64,000 nucleotides of DNA from Lysinibacillus odysseyi (GTDB lineage: Bacteria; Bacillota; Bacilli; Bacillales_A; Planococcaceae). Location of the stretch: positions 682,001 to 746,000 of the forward strand of contig JABUKB010000001.1 of assembly GCA_014595895.1 (NCBI GenBank). Reading direction: 5' to 3'. A model generated the notes under the pieces. It searched no databases and had not been told where the DNA came from. It worked only from the letters and a program-made list of their open reading frames with translations. The translations under genes were made by a program, and so were the position numbers. This document shows, in pieces, positions 18,050 through 26,972 of this stretch. Position 1 is the stretch's first letter; each line of letters begins with the position of its first letter.

Positions 18050-18760
18050 ATGGCAACTGATTTAAATATTTTACTAGCGTTCGGTGCTGGGTTTTTAAGT
18101 TTTATCTCTCCATGTACATTGCCCCTGTATCCTGCATTTTTATCTTATATTACAGGAATGTCGTTGGATGAAATCAAATCCAAAAAAGGCATGCATCAAA
18201 AACGCGCCATCTTACATACACTATTTTTCTTATTGGGATTTTCGATTATTTTTATTGCCATCGGTTTCAGTGCATCGCTAGCGAAAGATTTCTTCTTTCA
18301 ATATAAAGATTTAATGCGTCAAGCAGGAGCTATTTTAATCGTTGTATTCGGCTTGATGATTGTAGGGTTATTGCAAGTTAACTTCCTTATGAAGGACCAC
18401 AAATTCCAGTTTAAAAATAGACCTGCAGGCTACCTTGGCTCTTTTGTGATTGGCTTTGCTTTTGCTGCAGGCTGGACGCCTTGTACAGGACCTATCCTTG
18501 CATCCATTATTTTATTGGCTGGTACAAACCCGGAATCAGGCATGTGGTATATGCTTGCTTACTACTTTGGGTTTGCGATTCCATTCTTTGTATTAAGTTT
18601 CTTTGTCGCAAGATTAGATTGGATTCGTCGTAACAGCCAAAAAATTGTGAAAATAGGTGGGTATATTATGATCATCATGGGGATTATTCTATTTTTTGAT
18701 GGTCTAACATGGATTATTGACATTTTATCACCGTTTTTCGGCGGCTTTACCGGGTTCTAA
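18050..18760 (+). CDS. ccdA: cytochrome c biogenesis thiol-disulfide transporter CcdA
   Basis: A 236-residue membrane protein with six helices of the CcdA/DsbD-core type. The redox cysteines are visible: FISPCTLPLYPAF in helix 1 and AAGWTPCTGPILAS in helix 4. It carries electrons from cytoplasmic thioredoxin across the membrane to reduce apocytochrome c cysteines and, in Bacillus, endospore proteins. AAGGG lies nine bases before the ATG at 18050; a second ATG nine bases earlier overlaps that site. Followed by yneI and ccdC, the same order as in Bacillus subtilis. Confidence 0.95.
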   Translation: MATDLNILLAFGAGFLSFISPCTLPLYPAFLSYITGMSLDEIKSKKGMHQKRAILHTLFFLLGFSIIFIAIGFSASLAKDFFFQYKDLMRQAGAILIVVFGLMIVGLLQVNFLMKDHKFQFKNRPAGYLGSFVIGFAFAAGWTPCTGPILASIILLAGTNPESGMWYMLAYYFGFAIPFFVLSFFVARLDWIRRNSQKIVKIGGYIMIIMGIILFFDGLTWIIDILSPFFGGFTGF

Positions 18761-18853
18761 ATATTAAAGAAGTGCATATAAGGCTAGATTTACTATAGGT
18801 GGATTTGGTACACTATAGATGCGTTTTCAATGGAACCAGTGGAGGGGTTGCTC

Positions 18854-19210
18854 ATGCCGACTGTATTAATTGTGGATGATACGATGTTTATGCGTGTGAC
18901 GATAGCGAATATGTTAAAAGAATGGGGTTTTAAAGTTGTCGGTGAGGCAGCAAATGGCCGCCAAGCTGTTGACATGTATCACGCATTGCAGCCGGATATC
19001 GTCACGATGGATGTCACGATGCCTATTATGAATGGCATAGAGGCAGTGAAAGAAATTATGGTAGACGATCCAGAGGCAAAAATTATCATGATTACAGCGT
19101 TAGGGAAGCAGAGTTTGGTAGTAGAGGCGATTAGCTATGGAGCAAAAGATTTCGTAACCAAACCTTTTACAAAAGAAAAGCTTAAATTAGTAGTTGATAA
19201 TATACTGTAA
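18854..19210 (+). CDS. yneI: CheY-like single-domain response regulator
   Basis: A 118-residue receiver domain: acidic pair VDD, phospho-acceptor Asp in IVTMDVTMP near residue 53, Thr in ITA near 82 and Lys in FVTKPF near 104. It has no output domain. GGAGGGG precedes the ATG. Gene order ccdA-yneI-ccdC matches Bacillus subtilis (there also called ccdB). Why a receiver sits in a cytochrome c maturation cluster is not known; the protein is not known to be required for CcdA activity. Confidence 0.93.
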   Translation: MPTVLIVDDTMFMRVTIANMLKEWGFKVVGEAANGRQAVDMYHALQPDIVTMDVTMPIMNGIEAVKEIMVDDPEAKIIMITALGKQSLVVEAISYGAKDFVTKPFTKEKLKLVVDNIL

Positions 19211-19251
19211 ATCGGCTTTTAGAAGGTTTAGCAACATCAGGAGGGATTTAC

Positions 19252-19743
19252 ATGTTTGATGCCATACCTTCTCAACTGTTAGTTCTTGTTTCATCGGTAG
19301 GGGCAATCTTCATGGCGATATTCGTTATGTTTGTGCGCCTGCGTTCACAGAAAAAGCCGATAAATGAGAAAAAAATCATCATTCCACCGGTAGCTATGTC
19401 CACGGGGGCTTTGATGTTTCTTTTTGAGGAATTTCGAGTGGCACCTCTTCAAATTTTAGAAGCAGTTGCACTAGGAGCAGTATTTTCTATTGTTCTTATT
19501 GTCACAACTAAATTTGAAGTGCGAAATGATGGTATTTATTTAAAACAATCGAAAGCATTTATCTTTATATTAATTGGATTATTAGTGATTCGCATTGTCT
19601 TAAAGTTAGTGCTGTCCAATAGCTTAGATATTGGTGAGTTAGGCGGCATGTTCTTTATACTTGCATGGTCGATGATTATCCCATGGCGTACCGCAATGTT
19701 AATTCAATATAAAAAGATAAAAAAAATGAAGGTTATCTTATAA
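19252..19743 (+). CDS. ccdC: CcdC family membrane protein
   Basis: A 163-residue protein with four hydrophobic segments (about 8-25, 45-60, 68-85, 105-150) and the family opening with a basic 'RLRSQKKPINEKKIIIPP' loop. AGGAGGG precedes the ATG. It is the third gene of the ccdA-yneI-ccdC group. Its terminator is shared with the converging yneK gene. Confidence 0.88.
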   Translation: MFDAIPSQLLVLVSSVGAIFMAIFVMFVRLRSQKKPINEKKIIIPPVAMSTGALMFLFEEFRVAPLQILEAVALGAVFSIVLIVTTKFEVRNDGIYLKQSKAFIFILIGLLVIRIVLKLVLSNSLDIGELGGMFFILAWSMIIPWRTAMLIQYKKIKKMKVIL

Positions 19744-19771
19744 GTCCATAGCTTATAAGATAACCTTTTTT
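19729..19771. terminator. bidirectional terminator between ccdC and yneK
   Basis: AAGGTTATCTTATAAG / CTTATAAGATAACCTT perfect 16-bp stem with seven-base loop; begins inside the ccdC end and overlaps the yneK stop. Confidence 0.95.
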
Positions 19772-20213
19772 AATCGAATAAATGTTCATATGGTGTAAGA
19801 TCAATATTCATTTCATTTAATTTTTTTCGTAAAAACTTATGATCTCGCTTTGGGGAGGCCTCTATGTAGCCGCGAATAATTAAATCCTGAGTAATTGCTG
19901 TAGCCCCTTCTTCTAGGGCAATTTCTCCAATGCGACCAGCGATTTTTTCCTTCGCTACTTGACGAAATAACTCTGGCACTGGAGAAGTGAGCTCATTCAA
20001 TAAAGCTTTAGAGTCATGACCCCACAAATGAATCGTTTTATCTAAATAAAAATTTTGCCAGTCTAAATCAGACTTGCCATCTTCCTTTGGCAATGATTTT
20101 AAAAATTTGCGGAACATAAAAAACCCGCCAATGGCCATTAATGTAACGAGTACTACTACCCAAAATAAGATGAAATATAAAAACCAACCACTTAACATCC
20201 AATCACTTGCCAT
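19770..20213 (-). CDS. yneK: YneK-like DUF2621 membrane protein
   Basis: A 147-residue protein with one N-terminal membrane helix (WFLYFILFWVVVLVTLMAIGG, split by family) and a soluble domain with conserved acidic/helical segments ending PYEHLFD. ATG at 20213 fits AGAGG nine bases upstream better than the outer GTG. In Bacillus subtilis yneK lies directly after ccdC; here it converges on it, keeping the neighbourhood. Molecular role unknown. Confidence 0.75.
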   Translation of the reverse strand: MASDWMLSGWFLYFILFWVVVLVTLMAIGGFFMFRKFLKSLPKEDGKSDLDWQNFYLDKTIHLWGHDSKALLNELTSPVPELFRQVAKEKIAGRIGEIALEEGATAITQDLIIRGYIEASPKRDHKFLRKKLNEMNIDLTPYEHLFD

Positions 20214-20333
20214 ACATGTCACCCTCTTTATAATCTCTCATTTCATTATAAAACCTTTTATTATTTATTTCATTACCAATGTCTCTTTTTCTCTTTCAAA
20301 ATTCGATAGTATTTGTGAAAGGGGGGATGAGAC

Positions 20334-20549
20334 ATGGCAAACTTTCAATTTCAGCAAGCGGGTTTAGAGTTAACGTACGCAGCAGGTCAAGATGAAAATG
20401 GCAATACGATTTTGAAAAAATCGTCACTGCGTTATATCCGTGAGGCGGCAACAGCGGATCAGTTAAATACAGTAGCCCAGGCGGTAGCAAGCTTATCAGG
20501 CTACTCATTTATGGAAGCTGTGAAAACACAAAAGCAGTACATTCTTTAA
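20334..20549 (+). CDS. DUF1659 family small protein
   Basis: A 71-residue soluble protein. The C-terminal half AATADQLNTVAQAVASLSGYS matches the pattern of DUF1659 proteins. AGGGGGGATGAG precedes the ATG. It forms a compact operon with the DUF2922 protein (31 bases downstream) and probably the YvrJ-type protein. Function of the trio is unknown. Confidence 0.85.
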   Translation: MANFQFQQAGLELTYAAGQDENGNTILKKSSLRYIREAATADQLNTVAQAVASLSGYSFMEAVKTQKQYIL

Positions 20550-20580
20550 GACATAGCAGCATGAGGGGGGAGGTGATAGA

Positions 20581-20796
20581 ATGACAAAAACATTAGAGCT
20601 TGTTTTTAACTTAACAAATGGCAAGACTTTGACAATTTCGATTAGCACCCCAAAGACCAATGTGACACAGCTGGAAATCAATCAAGTAATGGATACAATC
20701 GTTGGAGCCAATGTTTTCAGCCGCGATGGGGAGGCGATTACTAGCAAAAAATCAGCTCGCATCGTAGAACGTGACGTAACAGATTACGCAGTATAA
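20581..20796 (+). CDS. DUF2922 family small protein
   Basis: A 71-residue beta-rich protein: TLELVFNLTNGKTLTISIS followed by a VTQLEINQVMDTIV helix and VERDVTDYAV end, the DUF2922 pattern. GGGGGGAGGTG precedes the ATG. Paired with DUF1659 as in other Bacillales. Confidence 0.87.
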   Translation: MTKTLELVFNLTNGKTLTISISTPKTNVTQLEINQVMDTIVGANVFSRDGEAITSKKSARIVERDVTDYAV

Positions 20797-20799
20797 TGC

Positions 20800-20833
20800 A
20801 AAAAGCCGGTGAGGTGCGCTTGCCGGCTTTTCT
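20800..20833 (+). terminator. terminator-like hairpin between DUF2922 and yvrJ-type gene
   Basis: AAAAGCCGG / CCGGCTTTT with a 12-base loop and short T tract; may only attenuate since a related gene follows in 20 bases. Confidence 0.8.
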
Positions 20834-20856
20834 AAATAGAAAAGGAGGGGACAAGC

Positions 20857-20982
20857 ATGGAACAGTGGATTATGTTGATTCAAGAAATTACCTTTCCAAT
20901 CTTTATATCATTCTACTTGTTATATCGGATTGAAATAAAACTTGAAGGCATTCATACCGCACTGTTGGAGATGAAGCCCTAG
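20857..20982 (+). CDS. YvrJ family small membrane protein
   Basis: A 41-residue protein: MEQWIMLIQEITFPIFISFY continues into LLYRIEIKLEGIHTALLEMK. One hydrophobic helix followed by an amphipathic tail is the YvrJ family pattern. AAAGGAGGGG stands seven bases before the ATG. DUF1659, DUF2922 and YvrJ genes recur together in Bacillales, supporting a real gene. Confidence 0.85.
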   Translation: MEQWIMLIQEITFPIFISFYLLYRIEIKLEGIHTALLEMKP

Positions 20983-20984
20983 TT

Positions 20985-21001
20985 GTGAAATCGGATTTCA
21001 C
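20985..21001. promoter_or_regulatory. perfect dyad upstream of the Sco gene
   Basis: GTGAAATC-G-GATTTCAC, 8-bp arms with one central base and no T-run after it on either side. Either an operator or part of the yvrJ 3' end. Confidence 0.35.
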
Positions 21002-21091
21002 GAAATTGTTCCAAAGCCTTCATTTCTCTCCTATTGTATTTCTAAGTTTTATTCGATAAGATGAATATAATTGCAGGTAGGGAGAGATTGG

Positions 21092-21706
21092 ATGAAAAGG
21101 AAAAGCGTATTTATCATTGCTCTTATGCTTCTATCATTCGTGCTAAGTGCATGTGGAGGCTATCAATTTAAAGCAACGACTAGCTATGATATCGAAGACT
21201 TCAATGTCGTTAATCATCGCGGTGAAGAGGTGTCTTTAGCAACATTCGAAGGCAAGCCATGGCTAGCGATGTTTATTTTTACAAACTGTACAACAATCTG
21301 TTCACCAATGACATATAATATGACAGAAATTGAAAAAATACTGGTGGAACGTGGCATGGAAGATTACAATATTGTAGCTTTTTCCGTAGATCCAGCGGTG
21401 GATACACCAGAAGTGTTAACGAATTATTTAAGCCGTTATCCGGGCGTACAAGATGAGTCGAAATGGCATTTGCTAACGGGTTATTCACAGGAATGGATTG
21501 AGCAGTATGCTTATAAAAACTTTAAATCATTAGTGAAAATGCCGACAGCAGGTGATCAAGTGCTACATGCTAATACATTTTATCTTGTAGATCCAACAGG
21601 CGTAGCTGTGAAAAATTACTCGGGCTACTCCGAGCAAGAAGACGGTGTATCCTATGAAACCATTGCAATCGATATGGAAACCGTACATGCTAATAGCCAA
21701 AAATAA
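21092..21706 (+). CDS. SCO/SenC family copper chaperone lipoprotein
   Basis: A 204-residue lipoprotein (lipobox LSAC, Cys21) with a thioredoxin fold. The copper-binding FTNCTTICSPM (CxxxC) near residue 71 and the third ligand His in VLHANTF near 161 are present. Sco proteins deliver copper to the CuA site of cytochrome c oxidase on the outer face. The quinol oxidase in this window has no CuA, so the client oxidase must lie elsewhere. GGTAGGGAGAG precedes the ATG at 21092. Confidence 0.92.
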   Translation: MKRKSVFIIALMLLSFVLSACGGYQFKATTSYDIEDFNVVNHRGEEVSLATFEGKPWLAMFIFTNCTTICSPMTYNMTEIEKILVERGMEDYNIVAFSVDPAVDTPEVLTNYLSRYPGVQDESKWHLLTGYSQEWIEQYAYKNFKSLVKMPTAGDQVLHANTFYLVDPTGVAVKNYSGYSEQEDGVSYETIAIDMETVHANSQK

Positions 21707-21731
21707 CCGCCATTGGGCGGTTATTTTTTTG
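21699..21731 (+). terminator. intrinsic terminator of the Sco gene
   Basis: AATAACCGCC / GGGCGGTTATT stem with T8 tail. Confidence 0.95.
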
Positions 21732-21798
21732 ACTTTGTGCAATATCGGGCGTGTTATGATAGATTTAAGAGGCAAGTGATAGAAAAGAAGGTGCAAAC

Positions 21799-22803
21799 AT
21801 GTTAGAAGTTAGCGAAAGTAAGTTAAGCCAGTATTCCATTCACCATGTCAGCGAGAATATTATGCTAGGTGAAGAAGCGTATAAGCAACCGGAAGTGATG
21901 TTGGAGGCGGCCTTTACACAGCTCGCTTTCCATAAAATCGATACAGAACAAACATTTGAATTTTTTCATGAATCGGATATTGGCTTGAATGAAGTGTATA
22001 CCTTTGCGAAAAGTATATTTGACCAGCCAACTGATTTTTTGCAGCAATCGCAGCATATAGCAAAGCATTTACATAGCGTTTCGCAGCATCCTAACATTAA
22101 ACCGGGTGAACTATTTATCGGTTTATTTGAAAATTGCCTGTGGGTAGACGATGTGTGCCGTGTGCTATCTATCGTTAAAATCGAAGACAAGGAAATCTTT
22201 CTAGACGTAAAAAATGAACAGGATCAAATGACTGTACAAGGGATAGACGGGGTCAACGTTAAGAAAATCTATAATATGGCTGTCATTATTGATAGAGGAG
22301 CTGACGAAGCACCGATTGTTTTGATCAAGACCAAGAAAAAAGAAGATGTCGTGTATTGGCAGGAACAATTTTTAAAGTTGCGCGTAGCGGATGTCGCTTT
22401 CTATAAAACGAATCTAGCAATGACAGCTTGCAAAAAATATATTTTAAAAGAGGATCAATACTCCAATACAGAAAAACTGGGACTGCTGAATAAAACATTG
22501 GACTATTTCCGACAAGAGGAGGATTTTATCGTAGATGACTACCTAGAAAAAGTTTTTGATGTAGCAGAAGAGGGATCGAAAGATGTGCTTGTGCAAACGA
22601 TCAAACCTTTTGAAACAGTCATCTCGGAAAGTGCCATCGCGAAGGCGGAAAAAACATATAGAAGAAAAATTAAATTGGATGACCATGTTGAAATACAAGT
22701 GAATGTACGCGATGCCAAACAAATCGAGCAAATAATAGAAGTGGGATTTGATGAGGTAACACGCAGAAAATATTATAAAATTTACTTTGATGAAGAAGTA
22801 TAA
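21799..22803 (+). CDS. nucleoid-associated protein (NdpA/YejK family)
   Basis: A 334-residue cytoplasmic protein. The region KPGELFIGLFENCLW followed by DVCRVLSIVKIEDKEIFLDV and the C-terminal FDVAEEGSKDVLVQTIKPFE fit the 37-kDa nucleoid-associated protein family (NA37, YejK). AGAAGGTG precedes the ATG. It is monocistronic between two strong terminators. The function in Firmicutes is not well defined; DNA association is by family. Confidence 0.8.
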   Translation: MLEVSESKLSQYSIHHVSENIMLGEEAYKQPEVMLEAAFTQLAFHKIDTEQTFEFFHESDIGLNEVYTFAKSIFDQPTDFLQQSQHIAKHLHSVSQHPNIKPGELFIGLFENCLWVDDVCRVLSIVKIEDKEIFLDVKNEQDQMTVQGIDGVNVKKIYNMAVIIDRGADEAPIVLIKTKKKEDVVYWQEQFLKLRVADVAFYKTNLAMTACKKYILKEDQYSNTEKLGLLNKTLDYFRQEEDFIVDDYLEKVFDVAEEGSKDVLVQTIKPFETVISESAIAKAEKTYRRKIKLDDHVEIQVNVRDAKQIEQIIEVGFDEVTRRKYYKIYFDEEV

Positions 22804-22804
22804 G

Positions 22805-22848
22805 AAAAGAGCTGATGTGAGATGTGTCTCAAAATCAGCTCTTTTTTC
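22805..22848. terminator. bidirectional terminator
   Basis: AAAAGAGCTGAT / ATCAGCTCTTTT stem with a 15-base loop and T-run on both strands, between converging genes. Confidence 0.9.
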
Positions 22849-24021
22849 TTAGCTTGTATAATTGGTTGGTTTTTTCCAGAATAGGGATAGTACTACGCCC
22901 ACTAATAAAATAAGTGCGGCAAAATAATACGGATAGTTTAAATCAATATCAAATAATATCCCGCCTAAAATAGGCCCGAGAATATTAGCAAGACTTGTAA
23001 ACATCGAGTTCATCCCACCAACAAACCCTTGCTCATTTCCTGCAATTCTAGATAAATAAGTTGTTACCGCAGGACGGAACAAATCAAAACCGATAAATAA
23101 AACAAATGTTGTGAGTAATACCGATAGATAACTATTCACGACTGTCATAACAAACACAAGAATGGCTGATAACAACAAACTATAGCGTATTACATTAATT
23201 TCACCGAATACTCTTGTCAAACGATCAAATAAAGCTACCTGTACAATAGCTCCGACAATCGCGCCACCTGTAATCATAATCGCAATATCTTTCGGAGTAA
23301 AACCAAATTTATGATCAACAAATAGGCTGAAAAATGACTCAAAAGCCGCTAAACCAAATGACAAAATAAAGATTAATATAAAAGCAATGAAATACATTGG
23401 GATAAATATGCGTTTAAACCCACTTTTATCAGTACTTGCTTCTTCGGTAAATTGATCATTGCGTTCAGGTTCTACTAAGAAAGCAATCGATAAAATAGCT
23501 GCGATAATACCCAGTATTCCAGCAAAGAAGAATGGTACACGTGCACCGAGATCAGCTAAAAATCCGCCTATACCAGGTCCAATAATAAACCCTGTACTAA
23601 TGGCAGCTGACATATAGCCTAGCGCCTTTGGACGTGTTTCCGTCGTTGTGATATCAGCAATAAAGGCTGTAACAGCTGGCATAATAAAGGCAGCACTAAC
23701 TCCACCTAAAATACGGGAAATAAATAATACTTCAATTGTTTCCCCGACTCCAAATAATAGCTCGGAAAAACCAAAGATAAATAAACCCAGCACAATCATG
23801 ATTTTACGGCCAAACTTATCTACCGCTTTTCCGGCAGGCGGAGAAAAAATTAACTGCGCAATGGCAAATGCTGCAGTTAAATAACCAATGGTCGCTCCAT
23901 TTATATTCATTTCGTTCATAATGGTAGGCAATACAGGAATAACGAGTCCGATGCCTAAAAAAGCGATGAACAAATTCATTAATAAGATGGATAATACAAA
24001 TTTTTGTCTTTTGGACTGCAT
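22849..24021 (-). CDS. MFS multidrug efflux transporter (Bmr/Blt/NorA-like)
   Basis: A 390-residue permease with 12 helices. The opening LFIAFLGIGLVIPVLPTIM, loop 2-3 motif AGKAVDKFGRKIMI and motif C GPGIGGFLAD are those of DHA1 drug-proton antiporters, closest in pattern to Bmr, Blt and NorA. GAGGAGA lies eight bases before the ATG. No MerR-type regulator is adjacent. The drug range cannot be read from sequence. Confidence 0.9.
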   Translation of the reverse strand: MQSKRQKFVLSILLMNLFIAFLGIGLVIPVLPTIMNEMNINGATIGYLTAAFAIAQLIFSPPAGKAVDKFGRKIMIVLGLFIFGFSELLFGVGETIEVLFISRILGGVSAAFIMPAVTAFIADITTTETRPKALGYMSAAISTGFIIGPGIGGFLADLGARVPFFFAGILGIIAAILSIAFLVEPERNDQFTEEASTDKSGFKRIFIPMYFIAFILIFILSFGLAAFESFFSLFVDHKFGFTPKDIAIMITGGAIVGAIVQVALFDRLTRVFGEINVIRYSLLLSAILVFVMTVVNSYLSVLLTTFVLFIGFDLFRPAVTTYLSRIAGNEQGFVGGMNSMFTSLANILGPILGGILFDIDLNYPYYFAALILLVGVVLSLFWKKPTNYTS

Positions 24022-24207
24022 AAAAAATTCTCCTCACGTCATTCTGAAAAACGTTACTTATCAAATAAACCTCATTGTGACTGTAGAGTCAATCATTTTG
24101 TTTGAGAATACTACCTTAGCTTTAATAGTATTTACATATAATTTACAGGATATTTGAATGCTCTTTATATTGTACGTCTAAGCTAGGTATATAAAGGGGG
24201 ACTTTTG

Positions 24208-25665
24208 ATGCAAAAGTATATAAGAGTAAATGACCGGATCATACTCTTAATGATTGTGTGTATTATCTCTAACGTTTTATTAGCCATTTTTGCCGTAGAC
24301 TATTTACGGAAAATGTCAGATGGTACAGAGCGCATGTATGAAGAAAAATTGTTATCATTGAAAGCTTTGTATGATGAAGGACCTTTGGTGAAATTTGACT
24401 CGAAAATGGAATTTTACGATAAAAATGAAGCACCCCAAGAAGAAATAGCACAGTATATTTTATCGCGTGCGGATGTGCAACTGGAAAGCTATCAAAAAGA
24501 TGTGAAGCGCGGCTATCTATTGATATTGGTCGTATGTATAGTCATGGTGACACTCGTCTTTATACTGGCCATCACTGCTAAACGTTCTGTTGAAAGACCT
24601 ACGAATGAATTGAAATCATTATTGAAACGTACGCAAGCAGGAGATTTAACAAAGTATGCCACTTATACGAGTCGAGATGAACTCGGGGAAGTGATGCGTT
24701 ATTATAATGAAACAATTCATGATTTACGTCAGTTAATCGGTACGGTGAATGAAAGCGCAACAGCAGTTACAACAGCAAACGAACAATTGGAAGTATCTTC
24801 TCAACAGACAACGAAATCAGCAGTACAGATGTCTACAGAGGCCGAGCAAATTTCACGTGTAGCGAGCGAAACAGCCGCTCAACTTCTCAATAATAGTGAA
24901 GCTATCGATAAAGTGAGAGAGTATATGGAAAAAATGACAGCTCAAGTATCACTAGTAGAAACACACCTACGTCTTGCCGAGCAAGAGGCAAATAGCGGAC
25001 GAGAAATTGTACAGCAAAATGTATCGACAGTCAGTGAAATGGAACGCGTAATGAATCATGTAGAGCAATCGATGAATAAATTGTACACAGAATCGCAAGC
25101 AATTAATCAAGCGGTGGAATTAATCGAGTCTATTGCGGACCAAACAAATTTATTAGCACTGAATGCCTCTATTGAAGCTGCACGTGCAGGTGAGCAGGGC
25201 AAAGGCTTTGCGGTTGTGGCCAATGAGGTGAAAAAATTAGCGGTGCATTCATTAACAGCTACTAAGACAGTTTCTGCTCTTGTTCAGTCCATTCAACAGC
25301 AATGCCAGGAAGCTGCCATGCAAATTCAGCGTGCCAGTGAAGTAGCAAATGATGGACATGGTATTACAGAACAAAGTGCCAAGAAGTTTGCTGATATTGC
25401 TAGCCAAGTGGAAAATATTTTACCGGAATTGCAAGAAGTAGTAAGCAATGCGCATGAAGTGCATCACTACACGATTGATGTAGCGGGTAGTGCTACGTTA
25501 CTCACAACCAAAACGGATGAAAACGCTGTTCGTGTAAATCATATTGCATCAGAAGTACAACAACAGTTGCAGGCAACAGAAGCCATCCATAAGCAAATAG
25601 TAGCGATTTCGAAAAGTGCACGTAGCTTGTCGCAATCTGTAGCGAGATTCCAGTTGGAAGAGTAG
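24208..25665 (+). CDS. methyl-accepting chemotaxis protein
   Basis: A 485-residue transducer: membrane helix 1 about 10-32, a short extracytoplasmic part of about 70 residues, helix 2 about 104-126, HAMP about 128-185 and the long cytoplasmic coiled coil. The hairpin tip that contacts CheA/CheW is intact ([20 protein letters not shown] followed by [15 protein letters not shown], near 308-345). The ectodomain is too short for a dCACHE fold and resembles four-helix-bundle or no-ligand sensors. ATG at 24208 follows AAAGGGGG; a TTG just upstream is rejected. Confidence 0.93.
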   Translation: MQKYIRVNDRIILLMIVCIISNVLLAIFAVDYLRKMSDGTERMYEEKLLSLKALYDEGPLVKFDSKMEFYDKNEAPQEEIAQYILSRADVQLESYQKDVKRGYLLILVVCIVMVTLVFILAITAKRSVERPTNELKSLLKRTQAGDLTKYATYTSRDELGEVMRYYNETIHDLRQLIGTVNESATAVTTANEQLEVSSQQTTKSAVQMSTEAEQISRVASETAAQLLNNSEAIDKVREYMEKMTAQVSLVETHLRLAEQEANSGREIVQQNVSTVSEMERVMNHVEQSMNKLYTESQAINQAVELIESIADQTNLLALNASIEAARAGEQGKGFAVVANEVKKLAVHSLTATKTVSALVQSIQQQCQEAAMQIQRASEVANDGHGITEQSAKKFADIASQVENILPELQEVVSNAHEVHHYTIDVAGSATLLTTKTDENAVRVNHIASEVQQQLQATEAIHKQIVAISKSARSLSQSVARFQLEE

Positions 25666-25756
25666 AGCAAACAGGGACGATGTTGTATTTGTTCCTTTAT
25701 TTGTTCGATGTATGCCGTTTTTCATTTATACAAGGCAGCCTCAACATGTAATAAGT

Positions 25757-25804
25757 AAAAAGGCGGTGCTAGATTGTATTGAACAATCTAGCGCCGCCTT
25801 TCTT
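25757..25804. terminator. bidirectional terminator between MCP and metC
   Basis: AAAGGCGGTGCTAGATTG / CAATCTAGCGCCGCCTTT stem (one mismatch), T-runs on both strands. Confidence 0.92.
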
Positions 25805-25805
25805 A

Positions 25806-26972
25806 TTATACCGTTTTTACTAATGCTGCTTTTTCTAATGCTTGTTTAAAATCGGCTAGGAGGTCCTGTTCGTTTTCCAAGCCTACAGAGAAGCGCAATA
25901 AACCATCTGTAATCCCGCGTTTCATGCGTTCTTCCGGTTCCATTGCCGCATGGCTCATTTTGGCTGGGTAGGAAAGAATCGATTCTACTCCGCCGAGAGA
26001 TACTGCAAATACTGGAATTTGCATTGCTCCGACAAATGTTTTCGCAATCTCATAGTTCGGTAAACGGAAGGAAAATACAGCACCGGCCGATGTAGATTGC
26101 TTGGCGTGAATATCAGCTCCGGGATGACTTGCTAAACCAGGGTAGTAGACCTGTTCTACAAGAGGCTGTTCCTGTAAAAATTGTGCCAGTACTCCTGCTA
26201 CACGTGCTGATTCATTAAAGCGCACCGCAGTTGTTTTCATGTTTTGGATCAATGTATAAGAGTCCTGTACACCTAGGCTATTCCCGAATGAATTTTGGAT
26301 AAAGTATAGCTGATCGGATAGTGCAGCATCCTTTGTCACCGCTAAGCCAGCAACGATATCCGAATGTCCTGATAAAAATTTCGTCGCTGAATGAATGACA
26401 ATATCGACACCTAAATCAAGTGAACGCTGGTGAATGGGTGTCATGAATGTATTGTCTAAAAATGTCCAAGCATTGGCTTTTTGCGCAATGTCGACAACGG
26501 CTGCAATATCCGTAATTCCTAGTGTCGGATTAGACGGTGTTTCCATATAAATTAATTTTGTATTCGCTGTTATGGCAGCTTCAATCGCTGCTAAATCTGT
26601 GAAATCTACAAAAGTATGCGTAATGCCGAAGCGCGGCAGTACTTTTGTGACGAAACGATACGTTCCTCCGTATACATCTTCGGTAATAACCACATGGTCG
26701 CCTTTTGATAACAGCATAAAGCACGCTGACACTGCCGCCATCCCTGTCGCAAAGGCAAAACCACGATCACCACCCTCAAGCTCTGCAATCGCGCGCTCTA
26801 ACGCTGCACGTGTTGGGTTACCAGAACGGGCATAATCAAATTCACCGAACTCATCCATCGATTCCTGATGGAAAGTTGATGATAAATACATAGGTACATT
26901 GACAGCGCCTTTTTTATCGGCATAACCTTCACGAATCGCACCATGGACTAAAGCAGTCTCAATATGCCCCAT
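25806..26972 (-). CDS. metC: cystathionine beta-lyase / trans-sulfuration PLP enzyme
   Basis: A 388-residue Cys/Met-metabolism PLP enzyme that splits cystathionine to homocysteine. Visible: YSSTFHQ-type start region with EFDYARSGNPTRAALE near 45, the aromatic and Asp PLP contacts in FLDNTFMTP near 175 and the Schiff-base Lys in HSATKFLSGHSD near 198. It begins on the last base of metI (TAATG) with GTAAGGAGG as ribosome site. The metI-metC pair reproduces the Bacillus subtilis metIC operon that makes homocysteine for methionine. Confidence 0.92.
   Translation of the reverse strand: MGHIETALVHGAIREGYADKKGAVNVPMYLSSTFHQESMDEFGEFDYARSGNPTRAALERAIAELEGGDRGFAFATGMAAVSACFMLLSKGDHVVITEDVYGGTYRFVTKVLPRFGITHTFVDFTDLAAIEAAITANTKLIYMETPSNPTLGITDIAAVVDIAQKANAWTFLDNTFMTPIHQRSLDLGVDIVIHSATKFLSGHSDIVAGLAVTKDAALSDQLYFIQNSFGNSLGVQDSYTLIQNMKTTAVRFNESARVAGVLAQFLQEQPLVEQVYYPGLASHPGADIHAKQSTSAGAVFSFRLPNYEIAKTFVGAMQIPVFAVSLGGVESILSYPAKMSHAAMEPEERMKRGITDGLLRFSVGLENEQDLLADFKQALEKAALVKTV

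Noticed and set aside
22849-24180. MerR-type (BmrR-like) long-spacer promoter before the MFS gene
   Set aside because: TTGACT is present but the dyad matches poorly (about 5 of 10) and no MerR gene is adjacent.
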